In this document: one piece after another, positions 24,081 through 33,407 of the stretch | How the letters are laid out: every line of letters begins with the position of its first letter | Position numbering within the stretch: position 1 is the first letter of the stretch | Assembly (NCBI GenBank): GCA_035362835.1 | Contig: DAOSDY010000003.1 | Span: 1-64,000 of the forward strand | From: Melioribacteraceae bacterium | GTDB taxonomy: Bacteria > Bacteroidota > Ignavibacteria > Ignavibacteriales > Melioribacteraceae | Reading direction: 5' to 3' | Length of the DNA stretch: 64,000 bases | Made by a program: the position numbers and the translations under genes | Notes under the pieces: model-generated | What the model saw: the letters and a program-made list of their open reading frames with translations, nothing else | Told to the model about the DNA's origin: nothing | Databases searched by the model: none

Positions 24081-26366
24081 ATGAAACAGTTAAAATATTT
24101 TACGACAGTTTTTGTTCTTCTCATTCAGATTACAATTACCGCCCAGAATTCCAGAGGCGGTATTACCGGTAAAGTGACTGATAAGATTACAAAGGAACCG
24201 TTGCCTGTTGTCAATATTGTAGTTCTTGGTACAAATATAGGCGCTGCTACCGATATAAATGGCAAATTTGAAATCAGCGGCCTGGAACCCGGCACTTATC
24301 AGGTTAGAGTCTCTGCAATAGGATTTAATACAATCGTGAAATCTGATGTGATTGTTAATAACGTTAAACCGACTGAGCTTCTTTTTGAACTTACAGAGGC
24401 GGTAATTGAACTAGAAGGGGTTGTTGTTAAGTCGGAGTATTTTGATATGAACCCGACAGAGTTAAACAGCGTTATAACATTCGGAAACGAGGAAATAAGA
24501 AGGGCTCCGGGCGGATTTGAGGATGTGGTACGTGCGCTTTCTGTCCTTCCCGGTGTTGCTCAGGCGAGTCCCGGCAGGAATGACCTCGTTGTAAGAGGAG
24601 GCGCACCATCAGAGAATCTGTATGTGGTTGACGGATTTGTTGTGCCTAATATAAACCATTTCGGCAGCCAGGGAGCTACAGGCGGACCTCTCAGTTTTAT
24701 AAATCTCGATTACGTTAGGGAAGCAACTTTTTCTACAGGCGGGTTTTCTGCCATTTATGGCGATAAACTCTCGTCTGTTTTGCAGATCGACTTAAAAGAG
24801 GGAAGAAAAGACAGGATAGGAGGGAAAGGGACTATTTCAGCTTCTCAATTCGGATTTAATCTGGAAGGACCGGTTTCATCAAACTCCAATTTTATCTTTT
24901 CTGCCAGAAGAAGTTATCTTGATTTTATCTTCAATGCAGCCGGATTTAATTTTGTGCCAGAATATTACGACCTCCTTTCCAAATTCACATACGAAATAGA
25001 TACAAGAACAAAATTGTCGTATCTCTTTATCGGTGCATTCGACAAAGTAAAATTTAACAATAAAGATTCGGAAGACCTTTACGAAAATTCCCGGATCCTT
25101 GGAAGCAACCAGAACCAGTATGTGACCGGTATCTCTTTCAGAAAGCTGTTCGGCAAAGGATTCTATAATATAACCCTCTCCAGAAATTTTGTTGACTACG
25201 ACACATCCCAGAGGGATACGCTTCTAAATCCGATTTTCCTTAACCAGTCCAGGGAAGGTGAAAACGAATTAAAAGCCGACCTTGTTTACAAATTATCATC
25301 AACATCCGAATTGAACGTTGGTACATCGGCAAAACTTATTAAATTCAATGCGGATCTAAAGCTTGAAAGTTTCTTAACATCTTTCGGAGAAACTCTTCAA
25401 ATTACTTCTCTCAGTACATCGAGAAATTATTCCAAGTTCGGCTTCTATTCCCAATACTCCGATGTACTGTTCGACAGGTTAATGATCTCATTCGGAGCCA
25501 GGGCGGATTATTTCAGCGGAATAAATAACGGACTTAATATTAGTCCCCGCCTTGCACTTTCATATATAATAAGCGATAAAGCTACTTTAAGTTTCAGTAC
25601 TGGAATCTACCATCAGAATCCGTCGTATATCTGGCTTGCAGCATTTGAATCTAATAAGGATTTGAAAGCAGTACGCGTCGACCAGTTTGTTGTTGGATAT
25701 GAACGGAAGCTACGCGACGATATCAGAATGAAACTGGAAGGTTTTTATAAGGATTATAAGAATTACCCGGCAAGTACTTTTCGTCCGTATCTCATCCTGG
25801 CCAATACAGGCGCGGGTTTCGGGGGTGGCGACGAGAATTTTTCTTCATTCGGATTGGATCCTTTAATTAGCGCCGGAAAAGGTGTTGTAAAAGGAGTCGA
25901 GTTTTCGATGCAGAAAAAATCCTCGCAGGTCCCGCACTATGGAATCCTCAGTATTACATACAGCGAAAGCAGGTTTACTCCTCTCGACGGAATTGAAAGA
26001 GCCGGCTCGTTCGATCAGAAATGGATAATTAATCTTAGTGCCGGTTATATATTCAACAATAAGTGGGAAGCTTCTCTGAAATTCCGTTTTGCAACAGGAA
26101 ATCCGTTTACTCCTTTCAATTTGGACGGTACTCAAAGTGTAGCAAATTTCAACTCAAGCCGTTTTAAACCGGTTCACTCACTTGATATCAGGGTTGACAG
26201 AAGATGGGACTTCGAAAGTATTGCATTAATCACTTATATCGATATACAGAATATTTATAACAGAAAAGTTTCCAACACAATCAGGTGGGACTACAGGAAG
26301 GGAGAGATTGATGACCAATCGTCAATCGGCATTTTGCCTTCGATCGGAATCAGTCTTGAATTTTAA
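24081..26366 (+). CDS. TonB-dependent receptor with N-terminal carboxypeptidase-like domain
   Basis: This 761-residue outer-membrane transporter has a signal peptide (about 1-22) and a CarboxypepD_reg-like beta domain (about 26-105; GITGKVTDKITKEPLPVVNI). The plug domain follows (about 135-230; LSVLPGVAQASPGRNDLVVRGG, then NLYVVDGFVVPNINHF). The rest is a 22-stranded barrel ending in SIGISLEF. No SusD partner or substrate enzyme lies beside it, so the ligand is unknown. The next gene is a convergent NtrC-type regulator only three bases away. The barrel shows many Tyr/Phe/Asn-rich strands as usual. TAAAGGAAA before the ATG gives a good ribosome-binding site. Confidence 0.92.
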   Translation: MKQLKYFTTVFVLLIQITITAQNSRGGITGKVTDKITKEPLPVVNIVVLGTNIGAATDINGKFEISGLEPGTYQVRVSAIGFNTIVKSDVIVNNVKPTELLFELTEAVIELEGVVVKSEYFDMNPTELNSVITFGNEEIRRAPGGFEDVVRALSVLPGVAQASPGRNDLVVRGGAPSENLYVVDGFVVPNINHFGSQGATGGPLSFINLDYVREATFSTGGFSAIYGDKLSSVLQIDLKEGRKDRIGGKGTISASQFGFNLEGPVSSNSNFIFSARRSYLDFIFNAAGFNFVPEYYDLLSKFTYEIDTRTKLSYLFIGAFDKVKFNNKDSEDLYENSRILGSNQNQYVTGISFRKLFGKGFYNITLSRNFVDYDTSQRDTLLNPIFLNQSREGENELKADLVYKLSSTSELNVGTSAKLIKFNADLKLESFLTSFGETLQITSLSTSRNYSKFGFYSQYSDVLFDRLMISFGARADYFSGINNGLNISPRLALSYIISDKATLSFSTGIYHQNPSYIWLAAFESNKDLKAVRVDQFVVGYERKLRDDIRMKLEGFYKDYKNYPASTFRPYLILANTGAGFGGGDENFSSFGLDPLISAGKGVVKGVEFSMQKKSSQVPHYGILSITYSESRFTPLDGIERAGSFDQKWIINLSAGYIFNNKWEASLKFRFATGNPFTPFNLDGTQSVANFNSSRFKPVHSLDIRVDRRWDFESIALITYIDIQNIYNRKVSNTIRWDYRKGEIDDQSSIGILPSIGISLEF

Positions 26367-26369
26367 TCT

Positions 26370-27743
26370 CTAGAATTCCTCATCTTTTGGTGACTTGGTT
26401 GGAATATCAAGTTCATCCATTTTTCTGTAGAGAGAGGAGAGACCAATTTCCAGTGCTTTGGATGCCTCCTCTTTATTGTAATCGAATTTCTTGATAGTCT
26501 TAAGAATATGTTCCCGTTCAAAATTCCGCAGGGCTTCCTTTAAAGAATCAGGATAACCGGCATCGAGAGAGTCCTTTCTGAAATAATCCGCAAGCTCATT
26601 AATGGTAAGATGATCCCTGTTGCAGAATATGATTGCTCTTTCAATTACATTCTCAAGTTCACGTACGCCTCCGCGCCAGTCGTGCGCTATCAATGCTTTC
26701 ATAGTTTCGTTATCGGCACCTATAATCTTCTTGCCCATTTCGTTGCTGTATCTTTCGATAAAATGATTAATGAGAAGCGGAATATCCTCCTTCCTTTCGT
26801 TTAGTGTTGGAAGTTTAATCTCAACAACATTAAGCCGGTAAAATAGATCTTCTCTGAATTCACCGGATTTGGTTCTTTCAAATAGATTCTGGTTTGTTGC
26901 CGCTATTATTCTAACGTCTGTGCTAACAGGCTTCGTTCCGCCGACCGGAAAAAATTCCCTGTCTTCAATAGCGCGTAAGAGTTTTACCTGCATATTCAAT
27001 GGAAGATCTGCAATTTCATCCAGGAAGAGTGTGCCTCCGTCGGCAACTTTAAATAATCCCTGTTTATCATCGGCCGCACCGGTAAATGCGCCCTTCTTAT
27101 GTCCGAACAATTCACTTTCAATCAGATTTTCCGAAATAGCTCCGCAATTGATCGGTAAAAAGATTCTCTCTTTTCTTTTGCTGTTGAAATGAATTGCCTT
27201 GGCAACAAGTTCTTTTCCCGTTCCGCTTTTTCCCTGTATTAGAACATTGCTGTTTGTTGGTGCTACCTGAGAAATTATATCGAATACTTTTTTCATAGAT
27301 TCGCTTTTACCGATAAGATTTGTAAATCCTGCATCGGAAGAGATTTTTTGGCGAAGAAATTTATTTTCGGCTGCAAGTTTCTTAAAATCGATCAGCTTTT
27401 TTATTCTAAGAATTACATCGTCGAACTCAATCGGTTTTATCAGGTAATCGTATGCGCCCTGTCTTAAAGCGTCAATTGCCGTCTTAACCGAAGCATAGGC
27501 CGTCATAATTATAAAGAAGGTATCTGGAGCTGTTTTAGAAGTCGATTCCAGCAATTGAATTCCATCCACCTTTGGCATTTTAATGTCAGTAATTACAATA
27601 TCGAAATTATCCGATTGAATTTTCTGAAGCGCTTCCTCTCCGTCGCCTGCAACTTCGGTTGAGTATCCTTCCTCGTCGAGTACCAGTTTTAAGGAATCCC
27701 TGATCGGCTTTTCATCGTCTGCAATCAAAATTTTTACAGCCAT
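26370..27743 (-). CDS. NtrC-family sigma-54-dependent response regulator
   Basis: This 457-residue protein has a receiver domain (about 4-115; phospho-Asp in DIVITDIKMPKVDG; late KPIEF) and an AAA+ domain (about 143-370; Walker A GKSGTGKELVAKAIH; ESELFGHKKGAFTGA with the sigma-54-contacting loop intact; Walker B GGTLFLDEIADL). A C-terminal Fis-type helix-turn-helix ends near 445. It should activate sigma-54 promoters after phosphorylation. The kinase gene directly upstream (11-base gap) is its likely partner. Target genes are not evident, and I found no convincing -24/-12 sigma-54 promoter in the window. Confidence 0.93.
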   Translation of the reverse strand: MAVKILIADDEKPIRDSLKLVLDEEGYSTEVAGDGEEALQKIQSDNFDIVITDIKMPKVDGIQLLESTSKTAPDTFFIIMTAYASVKTAIDALRQGAYDYLIKPIEFDDVILRIKKLIDFKKLAAENKFLRQKISSDAGFTNLIGKSESMKKVFDIISQVAPTNSNVLIQGKSGTGKELVAKAIHFNSKRKERIFLPINCGAISENLIESELFGHKKGAFTGAADDKQGLFKVADGGTLFLDEIADLPLNMQVKLLRAIEDREFFPVGGTKPVSTDVRIIAATNQNLFERTKSGEFREDLFYRLNVVEIKLPTLNERKEDIPLLINHFIERYSNEMGKKIIGADNETMKALIAHDWRGGVRELENVIERAIIFCNRDHLTINELADYFRKDSLDAGYPDSLKEALRNFEREHILKTIKKFDYNKEEASKALEIGLSSLYRKMDELDIPTKSPKDEEF

Positions 27744-27754
27744 TTTATCTCCAG

Positions 27755-29254
27755 TTAATTTAATTCGGTTGGTAATAGAATTGTAAATGTACTTCCGTAA
27801 TTAATCCTGCTGTCCACTTTAATCTCGCCGTTAAACCGCTTTATTATTCCGTAACTTACCGATAATCCCAGTCCGGTCCCTTTTCCGACTTCTTTTGTAG
27901 TGAAAAAAGGATCGAATATTTTCTCGATGATTGCCCGATCCATACCGCAGCCATCGTCGGAAATCTCGACGAAAATATTTTTGGAATCGAAACCTGATTT
28001 CACTGTAATGGTCCCACTTCCGTCTGTAGCATCGATAGCATTAATCAGAATATTAACGAACACCTGCAGAAGCTGATCGGCTGCAACGTTTACTTTGGGA
28101 AGCCCTGATTTAATCTCAGTTACAAAGTTAACTTTACGCACACGTTTATCATACTTAACTATTCCGAGCGCGGTTTTTATAATGTCAGTTATATCCTGAA
28201 CGGCAAGTTCATAGCTGGGAGGTCGCGAAAAGTCAACCAGCTCTCTTACTATCCGGGTGATTCTGTCAATATTCTCCTTAATATTTACAAGCTGCTCGGT
28301 GATGAAAGGATCCTGACTTTTCCTCTGAAGTATTTGAACAAGTGATGAAATGGAAGCGAGGGGATTACCGATCTCATGGGCAACTCCGGCAGCCAGTTGT
28401 CCGATTACTGCGAGTTTTTCCGACTGATCGATCTGCGCCTGAAGCTTTTTGTACTCTGTGAAGTCTTCGATAATAATCAGCCGCCCGGCATATTCACCAT
28501 TACTGCTCGGCAATTTCGATACGCTTAACTTAACACTTACTATGCGTCCGTCTTTTGTCCGTCTGTCAGTTTCAAAGTACCTCGCACCGTGGGATAATTT
28601 CGATTCCTCTCTTATTCTGTTTAACTCCTCAATGTACTTTTCACCGTCAGGCAATAAAAAGTAAGATGGTTTCCCGATCATTTCCTCAGCTGAATAACCG
28701 AAAATTCTTTCCGCTCCCTTATTCCACGAAATAAATTTTTCGCTGCTGTCTACAATCATTATTGCCGAGTCGGATACATGAAGAATGTTTTCAAGATACT
28801 CCTGGTTGAGCTCAAGTCGGGATGCAAGCCGGTCACGATCTTTTTCCAGCTCCTTCATTTTTGTCTCCTGATGGAGCATTCCGTACCGCGCAAATATCTG
28901 CTCTATAATTCCGTCTAAATAACCGAGTACAATAACCGGGTCGAACTGACCAGTATCCTCTTTCTCAATTTCGTTCAATAGAGAGAATCTCCCCTGACTG
29001 AATAGCTCGCTTATTTCAATCAGATTCAAATTGGATTTCGAGAAAAGGGTATAGATATCTATGAGATATTGATCAGCGGCCTGGTAATCGTTTCCTTCAA
29101 TGACATCAACAAGAGTGTTGATGCTGCTTTCAACAAATGTACGTATTTGAGTTTCAGAAAGTTTGCTGCTGAAAACGCGAGTAACTTTCGAACTCCAGCT
29201 TTCAACAAGTGAATTGAAGTACTTCTTTAAAAAATCAATCAGTAGTTTTTTCAT
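27755..29254 (-). CDS. PAS-domain sensor histidine kinase paired with the NtrC-type regulator
   Basis: From the ATG at 29254 this is about 499 residues. The N-terminal 140 residues are helical and resemble RsbR-type or globin-like sensory domains without a clear match (LLIDFLKKYFNSLVESW; IRTFVESSINTLVD). A short coiled coil and a PAS domain follow (SDSAIMIVDSSEKFISWNKG; EDFTEYKKL). The kinase core has the His in GVAHEIGNPLASISSLVQIL, then NILINAIDATDG, DDGCGM and GTGLGLSVSYGI. A TTG at 29287 would add 11 residues; I chose the ATG. No membrane helix is seen. The layout, with the NtrC-type gene 11 bases downstream, recalls AtoS/AtoC or ZraS/ZraR. Confidence 0.88.
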   Translation of the reverse strand: MKKLLIDFLKKYFNSLVESWSSKVTRVFSSKLSETQIRTFVESSINTLVDVIEGNDYQAADQYLIDIYTLFSKSNLNLIEISELFSQGRFSLLNEIEKEDTGQFDPVIVLGYLDGIIEQIFARYGMLHQETKMKELEKDRDRLASRLELNQEYLENILHVSDSAIMIVDSSEKFISWNKGAERIFGYSAEEMIGKPSYFLLPDGEKYIEELNRIREESKLSHGARYFETDRRTKDGRIVSVKLSVSKLPSSNGEYAGRLIIIEDFTEYKKLQAQIDQSEKLAVIGQLAAGVAHEIGNPLASISSLVQILQRKSQDPFITEQLVNIKENIDRITRIVRELVDFSRPPSYELAVQDITDIIKTALGIVKYDKRVRKVNFVTEIKSGLPKVNVAADQLLQVFVNILINAIDATDGSGTITVKSGFDSKNIFVEISDDGCGMDRAIIEKIFDPFFTTKEVGKGTGLGLSVSYGIIKRFNGEIKVDSRINYGSTFTILLPTELN

Positions 29255-29480
29255 TGAATTATTTTCTGCAGGAAAAATCTGAAACAATCGGGTTAGTTAT
29301 AAGATCTTAACTTTAGATTAATTTGAACAAATACGGAGCAAAAATAACGAAACAGGCCCTTATTTGAAAGGAATAAGACCGGAATCAAATGCCCCAAATC
29401 CTTCTGGAACCGCCGGTTTTGATTTATGTATAAGAAAATGTTAATTAACCGGAGTCAATAAATACCTTAATGAGGTTAAT

Positions 29481-31073
29481 ATGAAATACAGGATATTTTT
29501 AATCGTGTTTATTCTTTTTGGAAGCAGCCTTCTTGCTTTGCCCGGTAATGAAGTTAAAATGGATCTGACCGGCGTAAAAGTATTCTTAACCGGGGCCGAA
29601 ATTCAGCATTTTGCAAAATATAAAGTTGATAAAGGTGTAACTGAGATTGTCTTAAAGGGTTTGGCATCCGGTATCAACCGTAACAGTATAAATCTCTCGG
29701 CCAAAGGGGATGCGGTTATTATCTCGGTTGTCCAAAGATTTGATTATTTGAAGCCCGCCGAGCAGAATCCTGTAGTAAAAGCTCTTGAAGATTCTCTCGA
29801 AACTCTCAATCAGAAATTATATTTAAAACAGGGTGAGTTGGATGTTCTGAAATATGAAATCGAACTCCTGATGGCTAATAAAGAAATCGGCACTGATAGC
29901 AAAGGAGTGACCGTGACCGATCTTCAGAAAATTTCGGAATATTTCAGAAAACGTTTTACGGAAATTAAATCAAGTCAGCTCTCTATTATGAATCAGTCGA
30001 AAAAGATTGAGAAAGAGGTCGATAGAATAAAAAAACAGCTTGCGGAACTGAATGCAAGATTAAACAGACCTGAAAACGAACTGATTGTAACCGTTTCCGC
30101 TAAGAGTTCAACACAACTTGATCTGACACTGACGTATCTGGTAAATGAAGCAGGATGGCAGCCTGTTTACGATATCAGAGTGGATAATTTGAACGGACCC
30201 GTCAATTTTAATTATAAGGCTAATGTCTGGCAGAGAAGCGGTGTTGACTGGAACGACGTTAACATAATTCTATCAACAAGAAATCCGGTTCAGAATAATG
30301 CAAAGCCGGAACTCTATCCCTGGTTTATTGATTTTCAGCAGGCTGCATTATATAAAGACCGTGTAGGAGCGGCCCAGAAAAGCCTGGCTGCAGCACCTGT
30401 TGCTATGTCTTCCGAAATACAAATGGCTGAATCGATGGCCGATTATATTTCGGTTGATCAGAAACAGCTTTCCGTTGAATTCAATCCATCTCTGAAATAT
30501 TCTGTCCCTTCCGACGGCAAGCCTTACACAGTTGCGATTAGAGATTATTCTGTCTCCGCGAGATATACTTATTACGCGGCACCGAAGCTGGATGACAATG
30601 CTTTTCTTGTGGCATATCTAACAGACTGGAACAATCTTAATCTGCTGCCAGGTACAGCAAATATCTATTTCGAGAATTCATTTGTCGGCGAATCTTTTAT
30701 CGATCCGTTTACTTCCGAAGATTCACTTAAGATTTCACTCGGACGCGATCAGAGTATTACAGTAAAAAGAGAAGTTATGAAAGATTTTACTGAGGATAAA
30801 TTTCTAAGCAGCGACGTTGAAAGATTTTTTGGCTTTGAAATTGTAGTGAGAAATAATAAAAATATACCTGTAAAAATTCTAATTGAAGACCAGGTACCTA
30901 TTTCTAAAAACGAGGAAATAGAAGTCAAATTGATCGATTCTTCATGGGGGAAATATACAGTTAAAGATGGAAAGATCGGCTGGGATATCAATATAGAAGG
31001 ATCCAAATCTTTAACTAAGAAACTTGTTTACTCAGTAAGATATCCTAACGGGCAGAAAATTCAGGGATTGTAA
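29481..31073 (+). CDS. DUF4139 (mucoidy inhibitor A-like) exported protein
   Basis: This 530-residue protein has a signal peptide (about 1-19, ending LLALPG). An N-terminal DUF4140-type part (VKVFLTGAEIQHFAKYKVDKG) follows, then a long coiled coil (about 95-195), then the DUF4139 domain with TYLVNEAGWQPVYDIRV (about 220), VWQRSGVDWNDVNIILSTRNP and a C-terminal KSLTKKLVYSVRYP. This is the MuiA-type layout. The fold is known only by family; function is unknown. It is monocistronic, with its own hairpin terminator. The start has GAGGTTAAT before the ATG. Confidence 0.85.
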   Translation: MKYRIFLIVFILFGSSLLALPGNEVKMDLTGVKVFLTGAEIQHFAKYKVDKGVTEIVLKGLASGINRNSINLSAKGDAVIISVVQRFDYLKPAEQNPVVKALEDSLETLNQKLYLKQGELDVLKYEIELLMANKEIGTDSKGVTVTDLQKISEYFRKRFTEIKSSQLSIMNQSKKIEKEVDRIKKQLAELNARLNRPENELIVTVSAKSSTQLDLTLTYLVNEAGWQPVYDIRVDNLNGPVNFNYKANVWQRSGVDWNDVNIILSTRNPVQNNAKPELYPWFIDFQQAALYKDRVGAAQKSLAAAPVAMSSEIQMAESMADYISVDQKQLSVEFNPSLKYSVPSDGKPYTVAIRDYSVSARYTYYAAPKLDDNAFLVAYLTDWNNLNLLPGTANIYFENSFVGESFIDPFTSEDSLKISLGRDQSITVKREVMKDFTEDKFLSSDVERFFGFEIVVRNNKNIPVKILIEDQVPISKNEEIEVKLIDSSWGKYTVKDGKIGWDINIEGSKSLTKKLVYSVRYPNGQKIQGL

Positions 31074-31080
31074 AATCCAA

Positions 31081-31104
31081 GCCGCTGAAGAGATCTTCAG
31101 CGGC
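31081..31104. terminator. Bidirectional terminator between convergent genes
   Basis: GCCGCTGAAG and CTTCAGCGGC form a perfect ten-bp stem with a four-base loop AGAT. It lies 8 bases past the DUF4139 stop and 8 bases before the 3' end of the hydroxylase gene. T tracts are weak (ATTAAATTCAATTTTT on the plus strand). Confidence 0.7.
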
Positions 31105-31111
31105 ATTAAAT

Positions 31112-31927
31112 TCAATTTTTCTTAAAACTCCTGAACGCGAATAAGAACTGCTTCAAATAATTATTCGGGAAAAAGGTTTTAAGTCCGTACTCCTCAGCTT
31201 TTTCATCCGGCAGAAATGCTGAGCCGAAAAGCCAGTCCCACACAGCTAACTTGGTAGCAAAGTTCCTGTTCCTGCCTTTGCCGGTAGTATGATGGATCCT
31301 GTGCATCTCGGGTCCGTTTATTATCCACTGAAGTCTTCCTGTTTTCACATTGATATTCGAATGGATATACATCCCCCAGATCGCACTAATAACACCTTTA
31401 TATGCGGCAACTTCGGGAGGCGAACCCAAAAGCACAATCGGGAGAAATTCCACGGTCTGATTAATCAGAATTTCGACTGCATGAGATCTTGAGCCGGATA
31501 ACCAATCAACTTTCTTTGGCGAATGATGAGCCTCGTGAATGCGCCAGAGAAATTTATTTCTGTGCTGCCAGCGGTGCATCCAGTAGATATAAAGATCGTG
31601 TGTGATAGTAAAAAATACAAGCTGGATCCAGATTGGTATATGCGAAAATAATTGGAGCCGCGATATCCCCGTTGCGCTATCGATCGACCTGATTACATAG
31701 ACAAAAATTATAATGCCGAGAATATAACTTTGTGCTATTGTATAAAGCGCAAAATCGTCAAAGAATCCCTCGCGCAAAATCTTTTGACCTTTGTTATATG
31801 GGAAAATTCTTTCGAGAATTATAAACAATATTGCCGCACCCGCAATAATGGAGTAAGAGATAATTTCAAACGGTTCAAGATTATTTATAAAGTCCTTTAT
31901 GAAATCGAACATCCCGGCGGAATTCAT
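31112..31927 (-). CDS. Membrane fatty-acid hydroxylase/sterol desaturase family protein, last gene of the sugar cluster
   Basis: This 271-residue di-iron membrane enzyme has helices near 22-40, 63-85 and 100-120. The His motifs are HDLYIYWMHRWQH (about 113-125), HEAHH (about 135-139) and HRIHH (about 212-216), the standard set of the FA_hydroxylase superfamily. Members hydroxylate or desaturate lipids, sterols or carotenoids. The first base of its ATG overlaps the NeuB-like stop codon, so it belongs to the sugar operon. It may modify a lipid carrier or lipid A-like acceptor; that is inference. Met6 is an alternative start. A carotenoid substrate is possible too, given the carotenoid operon elsewhere. 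Confidence 0.82.
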   Translation of the reverse strand: MNSAGMFDFIKDFINNLEPFEIISYSIIAGAAILFIILERIFPYNKGQKILREGFFDDFALYTIAQSYILGIIIFVYVIRSIDSATGISRLQLFSHIPIWIQLVFFTITHDLYIYWMHRWQHRNKFLWRIHEAHHSPKKVDWLSGSRSHAVEILINQTVEFLPIVLLGSPPEVAAYKGVISAIWGMYIHSNINVKTGRLQWIINGPEMHRIHHTTGKGRNRNFATKLAVWDWLFGSAFLPDEKAEEYGLKTFFPNNYLKQFLFAFRSFKKN

Positions 31928-32823
31928 TACTTGGTCAACTCCATATTTACTCTTCTCAGTTTCTGCAGATTTTTACGTTCGCTCTCGTATACTTTTTTTA
32001 TTCCGTCTCCCAGAGATTTTTCCACGTCGCGGATATCTTTAACCAGTCTGTTTAAGCCGACAATTTCAACCGATGCAGCTTGATCGGTTCCCCACATTGC
32101 GCGGTCGAGTGTTATGTGGCGTTCTACGAATGACGCACCCAATGCAACTGCAGCAAGCGTGGGAGCTAATCCGGTTTCATGTCCCGAATAGCCGACTGGT
32201 ATACAAGGAAATTTTTCTTTGTAGGTCCGGATAACATTCAGGTTCAATTCATTAACCGGGCATGGATAAGTTGAAGTTGACTGTGCTATCATAAGATTTT
32301 CGGTACCGAGTATTTTTACAGCTTCTTCAATTTCCTCCAATGTGGACATCCCAGTCGATAGCATTATCGGTTTTCCGGAAGATCTGATTTTTTTAAGCAG
32401 GGAATGATCGGTTAAGGAAGCTGACGCAAGTTTATACATTATAGGATCGAATTTTTCGAGGAACAGGAATGCTTCCTCGTCCCATGGCGATGCGAACCAG
32501 TCGATTCCATGATGCCTGCAATACTCGTTGATCTCATTGTACTGATCAAAATCAAATTCAACCTTGTGGCGGTACTCAATGTACGACATCCTGCCCCAGG
32601 GAGTTTCTCTTTCAACTGTCCATTGATTTTTCGGAACACATAATTCGGGAGTTCTTTTTTGAAATTTAACAGCATCGCAACCTGCCGCGGCAGCACCGTC
32701 GATCATCTTTTGTGCAAGGGCAATTGAACCGTTATGATTAATTCCGATTTCGGCGATGATATAGACCGGTTCACCATCGCCTATAAAACGGTTCCCCACC
32801 TTTACTCTGGCACATTTCATCAA
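31927..32823 (-). CDS. NeuB-like ulosonic acid synthase lacking the SAF domain
   Basis: This 298-residue protein is the TIM-barrel catalytic part of the sialic acid synthase family, which condenses a sugar with phosphoenolpyruvate. Motifs are VYIIAEIGINHNGS (20-33), DAVKFQKRTPE, KLASASLTDHSLLKKI, STGMSTLEEIEEAV and VGYSGHETGL. The two metal His residues appear in SGHE and ERHITLD. Two features differ from NeuB: the usual GPDH before the last conserved stretch is GTDQ here, and the C-terminal antifreeze-like SAF domain (about 60 residues) is absent, since the protein stops right after the barrel. The phosphatase gene upstream overlaps it by four bases. The product is likely a 3-deoxy-ulosonic acid but not necessarily sialic acid. 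Confidence 0.85.
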   Translation of the reverse strand: MMKCARVKVGNRFIGDGEPVYIIAEIGINHNGSIALAQKMIDGAAAAGCDAVKFQKRTPELCVPKNQWTVERETPWGRMSYIEYRHKVEFDFDQYNEINEYCRHHGIDWFASPWDEEAFLFLEKFDPIMYKLASASLTDHSLLKKIRSSGKPIMLSTGMSTLEEIEEAVKILGTENLMIAQSTSTYPCPVNELNLNVIRTYKEKFPCIPVGYSGHETGLAPTLAAVALGASFVERHITLDRAMWGTDQAASVEIVGLNRLVKDIRDVEKSLGDGIKKVYESERKNLQKLRRVNMELTK

Positions 32824-33356
32824 TTTTTCCTTCCCTTATTAATTAATTTTGCATCAATTATTAATTCTGCAAAATCTCTCACAGCCCCGTTGCCGCCTTT
32901 ATTCTTTACAATAAGATCGGCGACTTCTTTAGCGAATTCTGTGGCATCACCCGGACATGCTGCAAGTCCGACCAGCTTCATAATTTCAACATCATTTGTA
33001 TCATCACCCATAAAAGCGACCTGATCGGCACGGAGATTTTTTCTTTTAAGGATTTCCGGCAGAATTTCTTCTTTTTTCATCACACCCAGATGTAATTCGG
33101 TAATTTTCAATTTGCGCGCGCGGCTCGAAACAATTTTAGTATCCTCTCTGGTAACAATTCCCGTTTCAACATCTGCAATTCTTCTCAGACGTTCTATTCC
33201 CATTCCGTCGCGAATGGAAAATCTTTTAAATTCTTCCCCGTCAGATGAATAATAAACGCCGGTGTCTGTCATTACTCCGTCAACATCCAGAAGAAGCAAT
33301 TTAATTTTAGATGCTCTTTCAGAAATTTCCTTGCGGGATAATTTTTTCTTTTTCAT
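32820..33356 (-). CDS. KdsC-like HAD phosphatase
   Basis: This 178-residue C0-type HAD phosphatase has LLLDVDGVMTDTGVYY (19-34; nucleophile Asp in the DVDG motif), IRDGMGIERLR, ETGIVTREDT and MGDDTNDVEIMKL. It matches the KDO-8-phosphate phosphatase and N-acylneuraminate-9-phosphate phosphatase family, which remove phosphate from the newly made ulosonic acid. It lies directly upstream of the NeuB-like gene with a four-base overlap, which implies that the synthase makes a phosphorylated product. Length is typical. True KDO synthesis would normally carry kdsA, and that is not seen here. Confidence 0.88.
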   Translation of the reverse strand: MKKKKLSRKEISERASKIKLLLLDVDGVMTDTGVYYSSDGEEFKRFSIRDGMGIERLRRIADVETGIVTREDTKIVSSRARKLKITELHLGVMKKEEILPEILKRKNLRADQVAFMGDDTNDVEIMKLVGLAACPGDATEFAKEVADLIVKNKGGNGAVRDFAELIIDAKLINKGRKN

Positions 33357-33407
33357 TTCGATAAATCCTTATAAGCACTTAAATGGAAACTGCAAATATA
33401 ATTTGTT

